From NCBI GenBank assembly GCA_001910725.1, contig MJGA01000001.1, positions 1,860,001-1,924,000 on the forward strand: a DNA stretch of 64,000 nucleotides. The letters are read 5' to 3'. The translations under genes were made by a program, and so were the position numbers. The notes under the pieces were generated by a model that saw only the letters and a program-made list of their open reading frames with translations, was not told where the DNA came from and did no database searches. Positions 9,905-19,000 of this stretch are shown in pieces. Origin of the DNA: Phanerodontia chrysosporium (taxonomy: Eukaryota; Basidiomycota; Agaricomycetes; Polyporales; Phanerochaetaceae). Each line of letters begins with the position of its first letter. The first letter of the stretch is position 1.

Positions 9905-10762
9905 TTGGCTGGCAGGAAAGCCTTGCGCTTTGCCTGTGTGGAGAAGTTTTCTGGCTTGTGTACACAGGCTGACCCGTGTTTACTAGTGCCTAAAGCTGCT
10001 AGGAACCGTTTTGTCCTTGCTAAGGACGAGAGCTCTGGCAAACCCTTGCTTGAGCGCATCAAGATCTCGAACCTTCACCGCTTCAAAGACGTTGGGAAGC
10101 CGCGCCCTGCGTACAAACCTCGCACTACACCCTACACCCCTGTCCCTGGTCGTCGTGAAAGGCTTGCTCGTGAAGCAGACTTGAACGACTTCAAGCACCA
10201 GCTTCAGCTCGAAGACTATCGCAACGAACAGCGCAAGCGCCGCCTACTCGATCGCATCGCGAACGCCCCTCCCCCTCTACCCCTCATCGAACGTATTGAA
10301 CCTCCCCCTACTCCCCCTATCGAAGTCAAACCCATTCCCAAAGACCTTCGCTTTCACACCAACACTCAGGTCCATCAGCTGCGCGACTACGGACGAAAGT
10401 TCAACGGCGCCCTTAACCACTTGGGTCCGTTCTTTCAGAAGCTAGACGAGCAGCGTTTTCGAGTTGGGTTGACTGAACACGAGCTCTACACCTTGGGCTT
10501 GTTCAAGGAGAGGTTCGACAACATTCGCAAACACCTTCAGACCATCGTCGAGACGAAGGAGTACACCACGAGGGAGTGGAAGAAGATTTCGAGGGATTTG
10601 AAGAAGGCAGGCGCACATAGCTTCGCTGAGCTTAAGCCACGCTTCGCTGAGCATTGCAGGGAGCTGATTCAGGAGTTGGGTGAAGATTGGTTAAGAACCT
10701 CGATTAGTTTTTGTATCTGCGCGTTTTTGAATCAAGATGTCGCTCAATCCAAATCCTGTTGA
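9905..10762 (+). CDS. Retrotransposon ORF1, unknown function, upstream of gag
   Basis: A 285-residue open frame that ends 26 nt inside the start of gag, in another frame. The middle is highly basic and then proline-rich (PPPLPLIERIEPPPTPPIE). The C-terminal 120 residues are helical and charged (VHQLRDYGRKFNGALNHLGP, RKHLQTIVETKEYTTREWKK). It has no RT, protease, zinc knuckle or envelope-like features. Most Ty3/gypsy elements have no gene here. The overlap suggests coupled translation or reinitiation of gag. It may be an accessory or RNA-binding protein; I do not recognise the family. Confidence 0.55.
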   Translation: MAGRKALRFACVEKFSGLCTQADPCLLVPKAARNRFVLAKDESSGKPLLERIKISNLHRFKDVGKPRPAYKPRTTPYTPVPGRRERLAREADLNDFKHQLQLEDYRNEQRKRRLLDRIANAPPPLPLIERIEPPPTPPIEVKPIPKDLRFHTNTQVHQLRDYGRKFNGALNHLGPFFQKLDEQRFRVGLTEHELYTLGLFKERFDNIRKHLQTIVETKEYTTREWKKISRDLKKAGAHSFAELKPRFAEHCRELIQELGEDWLRTSISFCICAFLNQDVAQSKSC

Positions 10763-12317
10763 CTTTGGTTTGCGTTCTGCTGCGAGTTCAAGTGGTACGG
10801 ACCCTTGGGGAGCGTTAGAACTCGGCTCTATGGCTGAGGGAGGCCCTACCCCAGTTTTGGCCGCTGCGCCGCTTTCGACCTCTTACGAAGAGTACAGCCA
10901 GTCATGGGTACAAGCCGCTCAGGAAGGACTGACTCCTGGCGACTTCAAGGCCCTCGTTGACAGCCTGGGTAACTGGGTAAAGGCTGAGATAGCTCAAGTA
11001 AGGTCGGAAATGGGTTCAGAAGTCCTTCGCTTGAAGGAAGCCCTTCGCAAACGCAAAACCGAGGCCAAGACACTTCAGGAGCAGATAGACACTCTTGAGC
11101 AGACTAGACAGCACTTGTCTGCGCAGATAGCAGAGGCTCAGAACCAAAATCGCGTTTTGCAGAACGCTATGCAGGTGCTGAAGCAGGAGAACGAGAGCTT
11201 GAAAGTGTTGGTTCAGCAAGGCACTAGTGGAGGCAACATTGGGTTGTCTCAGTCTTTGTTCCCTACCATGAAGGAGCCTGACACCTTTAACGGTGATAAG
11301 GCTAGCAAGCTGGATGACTGGCTCGAGTCGATGGCACTCTGGTTGCGCCACCGTGGCGTAATGGACGACGAAAAGAAGATAGAGACGGCGATGACTTACC
11401 TGCGAGGTTCAGCAAAGAAGGTCATGCAAGAGTACTTCGACAAGGTGGCAGACTCAAAGCCCCTTGGTACTTGGACCAACTTTGTGAACGAACTCCGGAA
11501 AGGATTCCAACAGACCGACAAGAAGGACAGGGCAAGGGCAGAGTTTGAGCAGCTTGTCAGCAAGAAAGGAACGAACGAGAAGACTTTCAATGAGTTTGCT
11601 GCTCGTTTCCGTTCGCTGGCTCGCCAAACTGGCTTCTCCAATGAAGAACTGTTGGTCAAAGCCTATGCCCATACCCCTCGTGCCGCCGCCGATGTACTGG
11701 CAGCCCGTGGTCGTGCTCAGTGGGCTACGACCTGGGATGGTTGGTTGAAGGATGTTCAGGAGATTCTGCAGGATCAACGTCTCTTGACAGGCACCGTACT
11801 CTCTGGACAGCCTCAGTCGTCGAAAGACCCTGACGCTATGGATGTCGACGCCTTGAAGAAGGGCTCAGCCCAGGGCAAAGGCAAGACAGCCAAAGTTCAG
11901 AAGGTTGCCATGTCGTTCGAGGAGGCGAAGAAGAAAGGCTGCTGCGCTCAGTGTGGAGGCAAAGGCCACATCGCCAAGGAGTGTCCATCGAAGAAGAACA
12001 ACTCAGGTTCTTCGACATCGTCGAGTAAAACCACCAATGCACCGGTGGCCAGTTCGTCAAAGGCTTCGTCTTCAAAGGGAAAGGAGAAGGATAAGGGCTC
12101 TCGCCACACGAAGAACAGCGTGCGCGAGGTGTACGCCAGCGACTCGGAGAGATTCCAGGAGGTAGCCTCTGACGAGGAATCGAGCTCAGATAGCTCAGAA
12201 GAAGAAGATACCCCCAAGACCAAGCAGAAGAAGAAGTCGTCTTCGAAGGAGAAGGCGCAGAAAATTAACCGTGTGGTGTTCTCAGACAATGAGGATTTTC
12301 TGCAGGGACTGATGTAG
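10737..12317 (+). CDS. gag: Retrotransposon Gag (capsid/nucleocapsid)
   Basis: A 526-residue protein. Residues about 85-160 form a coiled coil. Residues about 175-330 are a retrotrans_gag-type capsid domain, starting near EPDTFNGDKASKLDDWLESM and including AMTYLRGSAKKVMQEYF and FNEFAARFRSLARQ. A CCHC zinc knuckle (CAQCGGKGHIAKEC) lies near residue 402. A long Ser/Lys/acidic tail follows to the TAG at 12315-12317. It should form the virus-like particle in which cDNA is made. Two in-frame stops directly after it mean the protease frame is not reached by simple readthrough. Confidence 0.9.
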   Translation: MSLNPNPVDFGLRSAASSSGTDPWGALELGSMAEGGPTPVLAAAPLSTSYEEYSQSWVQAAQEGLTPGDFKALVDSLGNWVKAEIAQVRSEMGSEVLRLKEALRKRKTEAKTLQEQIDTLEQTRQHLSAQIAEAQNQNRVLQNAMQVLKQENESLKVLVQQGTSGGNIGLSQSLFPTMKEPDTFNGDKASKLDDWLESMALWLRHRGVMDDEKKIETAMTYLRGSAKKVMQEYFDKVADSKPLGTWTNFVNELRKGFQQTDKKDRARAEFEQLVSKKGTNEKTFNEFAARFRSLARQTGFSNEELLVKAYAHTPRAAADVLAARGRAQWATTWDGWLKDVQEILQDQRLLTGTVLSGQPQSSKDPDAMDVDALKKGSAQGKGKTAKVQKVAMSFEEAKKKGCCAQCGGKGHIAKECPSKKNNSGSSTSSSKTTNAPVASSSKASSSKGKEKDKGSRHTKNSVREVYASDSERFQEVASDEESSSDSSEEEDTPKTKQKKKSSSKEKAQKINRVVFSDNEDFLQGLM

Positions 12318-12401
12318 AGGTTATGACCTCTGGTCCGTTTTCGATTTCCTTCACCCACTTGACTCAATTGAACATGTTTTGGAATTGAGGAAGGCCTTCA
12401 T

Positions 12402-12728
12402 TTGAGCTTTATCATTCCAGTAACACTGAGTCAGAGTAGGGAAATCAGAGTGCAGACTACCGCGCTGGTTGATTCAGGGGCCTATGCTGTGTTCATTAGC
12501 CATCGCTTCGTCAAGAAGCATAAGCTGAAGACGAACCAGCTGACCAGGGAGATACGCGTTTACAACGCAGATGGCTCCAGAAACAAGTGTGGCAGTATTG
12601 AGGAGTATGCTTGGCTCAACGTAGCCATAGGGGACCATGTCTCCAGACAAGCGTACCCCACTACAGATCTGGGTGGAAAGGACGTTTTCTCGGCCTTAGC
12701 TGCTCGAAGAAGTCTAGTCAAAGAGTAG
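12402..12728 (+). pseudogene. Retroviral-type aspartic protease remnant
   Basis: The open frame contains ALVDSGAYAVFISHRFVKKH, matching the DSG active-site motif of Ty3/gypsy proteases, followed by IRVYNADGSRNKCG and a C-terminal region ending ALAARRSLVKE. The frame is the same as gag but separated from it by stops, and it has no ATG of its own. In full elements the protease runs into reverse transcriptase; here it stops at 12728. It is probably a remnant left when RT and RNase H were lost. Confidence 0.7.
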
Positions 12729-13502
12729 ACTGGGATGAGCATGGGCAGCATAAGCAGAACTCGAAGAACTGATGAACTAGGACTTCGAGGAGGAAAGAGC
12801 AGAGTTTAGGCTCTAATTGTCGCTTGCACCACCTCAGATTGGCCACAGTTTTGGGCAGTTAAGCTGCCAGAAGGGAGGAATCAAAGATTCCAATGTTGTG
12901 TCCCTCAGTTTCGGCTATCTGACCAAACTTTGGAGCCTCTCAACTGTTGAGAACCAAAGTAGGGCGAGTATTACTACTCAGAAGGCCCAGTGTTGTGCCA
13001 TTTATTTGGACGAGTTAGTCAGATAGTGCAGGTCCCTAGGCACCGAGGTACTGGTACCTTTGGGGAGGGCTCCACAACTTAGCTTCGAGGTACTGAAGCA
13101 GAAGTTTTGGGTTGCTTGCCGAGCAAGCGACAGGGCAGTGTCTCTCAACCTGAAGATGTTTGCAACACCTAGTTGGAGTTAGCATTCAGGGTATAACCCC
13201 AGATACTTCAGAATGTCGAGAGCAGCTGCAGAAGTTGGGTCAGAAGGGCTTTTACCTATATTGGCTATGCATAGACTCTTGGAGTCAGCCTACACACATT
13301 GGAGCTGAACGCACTAGCCTGAGAAGGGGCTGATCCTATGTCCAGGAGGCCATATCCTGAATTGGGGGTAGATTGCCATAATCGTGGAAACCACATTGAG
13401 AAGCCAGAATCTTCCACGATACGAGCCCAAGGCAATCTGGCCATTCAGTGATAAGGGACACTAGCAAGAGGCTAGCAAGAGGATCAATACAAGCCCAGTT
13501 GG
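12729..13502 (+). other. Broken internal segment where RT/RNase H should be
   Basis: About 770 bp without a convincing open frame on either strand. No YxDD box or RNase H motif was seen. It contains gaattgggggta at 13359-13370, a 12-nt exact copy of the polypurine tract beside the 3' LTR. It may be a scrambled remnant or filler that replaced roughly 2 kb of pol. Confidence 0.65.
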
Positions 13503-15419
13503 ATGACAGAGCCATCAAGTGTTATGGACCACGAGAAAGGACCAAGAGAGTTCGGGAAGGACTTAGCGGAATGGCACCTCGAGGACGGGCTACTACTGCA
13601 CCGAGGCAAGGTGTATGTGCCCAAGGACGACGAGATTAGGGCGGATCTACTCAAGTTACACCACGACTTCCCTGGGGCTGGACACCCTGGACGATGGAAG
13701 ACGTTGGAGTTGCTGTCGCGCAACTACTGGTGGCCAGGAATGTCAGTTTACGTCAAGAAGTACGTCGCAGGCTGCGAAGTCTGCCAGTCGCATAAAAACG
13801 TCAACCAGAAGCCTGCTGGCCTGCTACAACCGAACGAGGTTCCGTCGGAACCCTGGGAGATAATCTCATGCGATATGATCACGGACTTGCCTGAGTCGGA
13901 CGGTTACAACGCTATCTTCGTAGTCGTTTGCCGCTTAACCAAGCGAGCACATTTCCTCCCCATCACCAAGGAGTTTTCAGCCAAGGATCTGGGAAATTTG
14001 CTCTATGAGCGTGTTTGGCCTTTGCACGGCCTACCCAGACAGATCATTTCGGATAGAGGAACGCAGTTCGCCGCGAAACTCTTCCAGGAATGGTGCAGAC
14101 TCCTGGGGATCAAGTCAGCAATGACTACAGCGTTTCACCCTCAGGCAGACGGTCAGACTGAGCGAGTTAATCAGTCATTGGAGCAGTATCTGCGCTGCTA
14201 CACAAGCTTCAGGCAGGACGACTGGGCGTACCTTTTGCCCTCTGCCGAGTTTGCGTACAACAACCAGGCGCATGAAAGCACCAAGAACTCGCCATTCTTC
14301 GTCGAATATGGCCGTCATCCACGCATGTTCCCGGAGCAGGACCGTGTTACAAGGTTGTCAGAACTGGATGACTGGACGAAGCTTAGACAGGAGGCCCAAG
14401 ATCAGGCGAAAGCCGCGCTCGTGCTGGCTGCAGAGCGAATGAAGTGGTACTACGACCAGGGTAAATCAGAACCCTTGTTCAAGGTCGGAGACCGTGTTTG
14501 GCTTGACGCAAAGGATCTGAACCTTCGGGTTCCCTCCAAGAAACTGGCACCAAAGCGAGTAGGCCCTTACGAGATCGTAGAGCAGCTGGGACCGGTCACC
14601 TTCAAGCTGAAGTTACCAGCCCATGTGAAGATTCACCCGGTCTTCCACGCAAGCAAGCTCACGAAGCACATCGAGGATGAGGTTGCCAATCGCACGCGCA
14701 AACCCCTACCACCCATTCGTGTGGGTGATGACGAGGAGTACGAGGTCGAGCAGATCGTAGATGCACAGCCAGACTCTAAAGGCCGTGTTATGTACCGAGT
14801 ACGGTGGAGAGGCTACGATGAGCATAGCGACACATGGGAATACTTGCCCAATCTCAAGCACGCTATGGCGAAGGTCAAACAATTCCACAGGAAATACCCA
14901 GATGCGCCGAAGGCAATTTCCCTTCTGCAACGCCACCACGACGAGGAGGATGAGTTTTTCGTGCGCGAACTCGCGCTACTCCAATCTTGGGGAGCAGACG
15001 ACCAGTTCGAGGTCGAGCTCATGAACAAGGACGCAAAACTCCCCTCACGTGGCTCGCCAGAAAGCGCAGGGTTGGATCTTTTTATCATGGAAGACCTTAC
15101 GCTCAAGCCCCATGATCGCAAGCTAGCGTCAACTGGCCTTCGAATGTGTACTCCACCAGGTACCTACGCTCGAGTCGCACCACGGAGTGGCCTCAGCCTC
15201 AGAGGCATCGACATAGGAGCAGGCGTTATTGACCGAGATTATCGAGGGGAGCTCAAAATTCTACTCATCAACAACTCGCCCGACACCTTTACTTTCCACA
15301 AGGGTGATCGTGTCGCTCAACTCGTGCTCGAAAGAATCTCCTACGCCGAACCAACTCCGGTTTCTCGCCTCGACTCAACCATTCGCAGCAGCGATGGTTT
15401 TGGCTCCACTGGTATTTAG
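13503..15419 (+). CDS. Integrase-chromodomain-dUTPase polyprotein
   Basis: A 638-residue single-frame product. The H2C2 zinc domain spans residues about 50-95 (HHDFPGAGHPGR through CEVCQSHK). The catalytic core has D (CDMITDLP), D (ISDRGTQF) and E (ADGQTERVNQSLEQ). It continues into the C-terminal integrase region ending VGPYEIVEQLGPVTFKLKLP. A chromodomain follows at about 412-465 (YEVEQIVDAQ, YRVRWRGYDEHSDTWEYL), typical of chromoviruses that target heterochromatin. Residues about 500-637 form a dUTPase with all five motifs: AGLDLF, PRSGLS, GVIDRDYRGE, KGDRVAQLVLE and SSDGFGSTG. The start ATG is the first Met after an upstream stop at 13473. dUTPase would lower uracil misincorporation during cDNA synthesis, yet no RT is encoded by this copy. 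Confidence 0.92.
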   Translation: MTEPSSVMDHEKGPREFGKDLAEWHLEDGLLLHRGKVYVPKDDEIRADLLKLHHDFPGAGHPGRWKTLELLSRNYWWPGMSVYVKKYVAGCEVCQSHKNVNQKPAGLLQPNEVPSEPWEIISCDMITDLPESDGYNAIFVVVCRLTKRAHFLPITKEFSAKDLGNLLYERVWPLHGLPRQIISDRGTQFAAKLFQEWCRLLGIKSAMTTAFHPQADGQTERVNQSLEQYLRCYTSFRQDDWAYLLPSAEFAYNNQAHESTKNSPFFVEYGRHPRMFPEQDRVTRLSELDDWTKLRQEAQDQAKAALVLAAERMKWYYDQGKSEPLFKVGDRVWLDAKDLNLRVPSKKLAPKRVGPYEIVEQLGPVTFKLKLPAHVKIHPVFHASKLTKHIEDEVANRTRKPLPPIRVGDDEEYEVEQIVDAQPDSKGRVMYRVRWRGYDEHSDTWEYLPNLKHAMAKVKQFHRKYPDAPKAISLLQRHHDEEDEFFVRELALLQSWGADDQFEVELMNKDAKLPSRGSPESAGLDLFIMEDLTLKPHDRKLASTGLRMCTPPGTYARVAPRSGLSLRGIDIGAGVIDRDYRGELKILLINNSPDTFTFHKGDRVAQLVLERISYAEPTPVSRLDSTIRSSDGFGSTGI

Positions 15420-15441
15420 GCTTCACCAGGAGGTTCAGCTA

Positions 15442-15453
15442 GAATTGGGGGTA
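15442..15453 (+). other. Polypurine tract next to the 3' LTR
   Basis: gaattgggggta ends one base before the 3' LTR, the position where plus-strand synthesis starts. The same 12-mer occurs at 13359-13370. Confidence 0.75.
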
Positions 15454-15454
15454 A

Positions 15455-16054
15455 TGTCACAGTTTTTCGTCTTAACCCTTAGGGTTAGGGGCAGCAGGTG
15501 ACAGAAGCGATTACTCCGAACTGTGACATGCAGAAGCGCTGGAGTGACAGCCCTAGGCTCGGGGCTGGTCACGTGATACGGCGGTCACGTGATGCGCACA
15601 CGTGCGGTATCCCAGGGTCACATGGTCGAAGGTCTAGAAGCAGGCAAGGGTCTGGAAGCGCCGAGACACTCCGGAATGGACTAGAAAGCCCTGGAGGTCT
15701 CTGGACAGGTCCGGACAGTGCTGGAACGTTCTGGAGGTTTCTGGGACATCGTAGGAACATTTAGGAACGTGTAGGAGAATGTAGGAATGCCTGTAGGGCA
15801 CTAGCCAATAGCGTAGTAGGTATTAGATAGCTAGGACCCTGAACACCGGTCCCTGGGGACCTGGTGCACATGTATATAAACCCTGAGGGCTGGGGGTGCC
15901 TCCCCAGCTTCAATCTCATCGCATCTCACCTCTCTAGTCTCTATACCTCGTCTTCAAGCTTGGCTACACCCTTTGTAGTCCAAGTAAACCTTTGCCAGTG
16001 AGTATTGCTGGTTGGTTTGGTGTATAGGCGCTAGGGCAGCGCATTTTTGTGATA
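15455..16054 (+). repeat. 3' LTR (600 bp)
   Basis: Same sequence as 8996-9595 by eye, shifted by 6459 bp. It includes the TATA box, E-box pair, heat-shock-like block and TTAGGG units. It is followed by the right target duplication. Confidence 0.93.
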
Positions 16055-16059
16055 ACATG
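16055..16059. repeat. Target site duplication, right copy (acatg)
   Basis: It matches 8991-8995. Removing the element and one copy restores the conserved CDAMCT motif of the host gene on the minus strand. Confidence 0.9.
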
Positions 16060-19000
16060 GCATCACTGTGATTAAAATATGAGCGCGCTTTCATGCGCAT
16101 AGCTTGGACTACGCACCATTTGGCGAATGACTCCCGGTCTTCATGAGAGTATGGGTCTGTCTCGTATAAGATACAAAGCACTCATGGGAAACCAGAGGTA
16201 ACAATCACCTTTGAACCCTGTGGGAAGAACGCATGCATTAGATTCGTGGTATGGCCCAGAAGTATAAAGCGATAGACTGACCTGTACGCTTCCAATGCAG
16301 CTTGTGAGTTATAAAGTCCTTGGCTCGTCTCGGCTCTGGGACCATTCTAGCTGAGCAATGTTGTACCCCGTTACCTCCGCACGTCGCGGCGCCCGCGGCG
16401 CGACAATAATCAATATGGGCATGCCTTCCCATCTGCTGGCATATCATAGAGCACTGCAGAGGTAGTGAAGTAAGCCGGGGTTGTTGATGTGACTAGCAAA
16501 ATTAGACTTGCCAGCAGCGGTGCACCATCGTCGTTCGAGCCGAACTTGCGTCCATTGACCTCAACGACAGATCCGTCTTCGATAGCCCAATTGGTCCTGG
16601 ACATCGAACCGTGGCTGGTATCGTGCTCCTTCTGCGAGTGACCTTTGCAGCCAATACGTCAGCCAAACTTTGCTTAGATGTCTGCGAAAGCAATACCCAA
16701 TGGGAGTGTGCAGAAATACCCGCAATTGTTGCACCTACACCCGTGTTTTATCCATCAATCCACGTTCGTCATGCGACAGTCAGATTGTACATACCTTGTC
16801 TCGCAGAAATGGAAGGCCTTCGGATCGAGTGAATGTTGATGGGAACCACAGTGCTCAAGCGATCCTGGAGGGATTGAAACCACGCATGGCAGACGTTTGG
16901 ACTCTGACCGATATGTAATGAGACAATGATTCAGACACTGAGGCGGGCTCCCCAACCTTGCATGTACTATTTTCGAGGTTCTGTCAACACCACCGTATTA
17001 AAGATATTGGGCAGAACGTACCTTCGTGTATTGAAAGGTCTCGTGTCGCCCGGTGAAAGTTGCTTCGACTGATTGGGGTGCTGTCTCAATACGACAAATA
17101 CCCGCCGACTGACAGAGTGCCGTGCAGTCGTGTTCTTGGCTGCGATGAAAAGGTTTATTTCCACTCAGATTGCCCAATGGGAGGGATAGGACGTACCCGC
17201 AGAGATGAACAGCACCATCCTCCAAACCATGAAGATGGTTTGACTCAGAGCACAGACGACGGCATAGCTGGCAGAAAAGCGGGCATGACTGCCGCTGGCA
17301 GACATGGACGTCATGGGGTACCTCGCTGGCATATTATCAGCACCGAGACAGTAAAGGTTGTTCCTACGCTTACCTCGAGATATGGCAGGGCTCCGTGCAG
17401 CTGAAGAGCGAACCATCAGTTAGTCGGACATCCTTCAGGCCACAAGGCTAGCAATATAATTCAGAGACCATTACGGTTACTGCGCAAGGGTATGTATCAT
17501 ACCATGCCACATCCATGTGCCTTTGCCGGACACATGTGCTCTTCTTCTGCATGGTTGACGATCTAAGCATGCATGAGCAGAAATGTCGATAGATGCTGAT
17601 GCAGATTCGAACCTTTGCACAGCACCCCAGGCATCCTTCCTTTCCGGAAAGGTGGCAGGGCGCTCCGCATAGGTGCCGAGCAATATCGCAACTGCATAGA
17701 GATGAGTGCACTAGCCAGCAGATAAAGAGTTGCAACATACATGTGCTGACCGGAGTGTCCAGCCCTGTATAAATACAAGCATGAGACGAAACTGCGTAGA
17801 AAGAAGTCATGCAGTTCCTTACGGTAGTCCGCACCCCGGGGTTTCCGCAGGGTGCTCGTCCGGGTATGCACACGCATGCGAACAGCGATGCGACGTTTCA
17901 CAGTTGTGTCCACCAGCATGGTGACGTGACTGCACGCAATACAGTTGGCAGTCCGCGCACTGGAGTTTGCAGAGTTGCACACCAGCCCTCAGCGCAACCG
18001 AGAGCGCCTCGAACTGCCGTCGCAAGGCTTGGAACGTGGTCGTGTCTGAGTTGAATCGCGCGATGTTGGCGTCAAGCCAATAGTGCACGTCCTCGATCCT
18101 GGCCTTAGCGCAGTTGTCGAGATATCGATCAAGACCCTCAATCCAGTCACGGTCAGCTATCTCGTCCCGTGATGAGAATTGATCCCAGGATCTCCGGAGC
18201 GAGTCCAGGCATTGGTCGCTGGCAGCAGCATCTTCTGATCCATCAGCCGCAGGAAGGTAGAAGGTCACGGGAGTGCCGTTCGGAAGCGCAAGGCACACGC
18301 CGTTGTCGATATCCTACCAAGCTCACGGTCAGCTATAACAAAGACACATCAAGTAGATATCCCACTTTGAGCGGCTCACGCTCTGGTCCCAACTCGCTGG
18401 CACCAAACTGCAACGCGACAACGAGCATGGCTTGCAAATGTGTGGCTCTGTGCATGGCAAGGTTTTCTAGAGGGATACTTCAACTTCTACCGCGCCGCGA
18501 ACACTCAAGACCAAACTCACGATCGAGGGCACCCCAGTCGTTCGTCTACGAACAGGCAAAGATGAGCACGCCACTCGTCGTGCTAATGCAGATACATACC
18601 TTCAACTTTGCCATCAGTGTCTTCATCATTTGTAAGAATATCCCGGCCTTGTCGTGTGAGATCGGCTGCTTGTCGAGACGATTCTTTACCAAAGTGAACA
18701 GCGTGTAGAATTGACGTGACTCGATGACTGGCCACGGAATGATGGACAACCGGCCTCTATGCAAACGACTGATGAAGTTTCCTTCTTGTTCATCTTGTAC
18801 GATCTGCTGGAACTTGGTACTGAACCTGTCAAAACGTCAGTATACCCCCAGTCGTGAGTATTCCATAAATTGCTCGTACTCCCGAGTGATGTCACGCTTG
18901 TCCGAGTCGACGACATCCTGCGGAGACGTCATTTTCGAGTCCAGAAAGAACCGCATTCACGGACCTTGATGATAATGACGAGCTCAGACCTGAAAAGTGA

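Larger units (their letters stand above)
8996..16054 (+). mobile_element. Ty3/gypsy chromovirus-like LTR retrotransposon, lacking reverse transcriptase
   Basis: A 7059-bp element made of two 600-bp LTRs and 5.86 kb of internal DNA. Internal order is self-primer site, ORF1 (285 aa, unknown), gag with CCHC knuckle, protease remnant, 770 bp of broken noncoding DNA where RT and RNase H should be, integrase with chromodomain and C-terminal dUTPase, then polypurine tract. The two LTRs showed no difference when compared by eye, and a 5-bp duplication flanks the element, so insertion is recent. It interrupts an exon of a large GTPase/vWA gene in antisense orientation. The integrase, with H2C2, DDE and a chromodomain, places it among chromoviruses. 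Lack of RT implies mobilisation by an RT-bearing relative. Confidence 0.93.
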
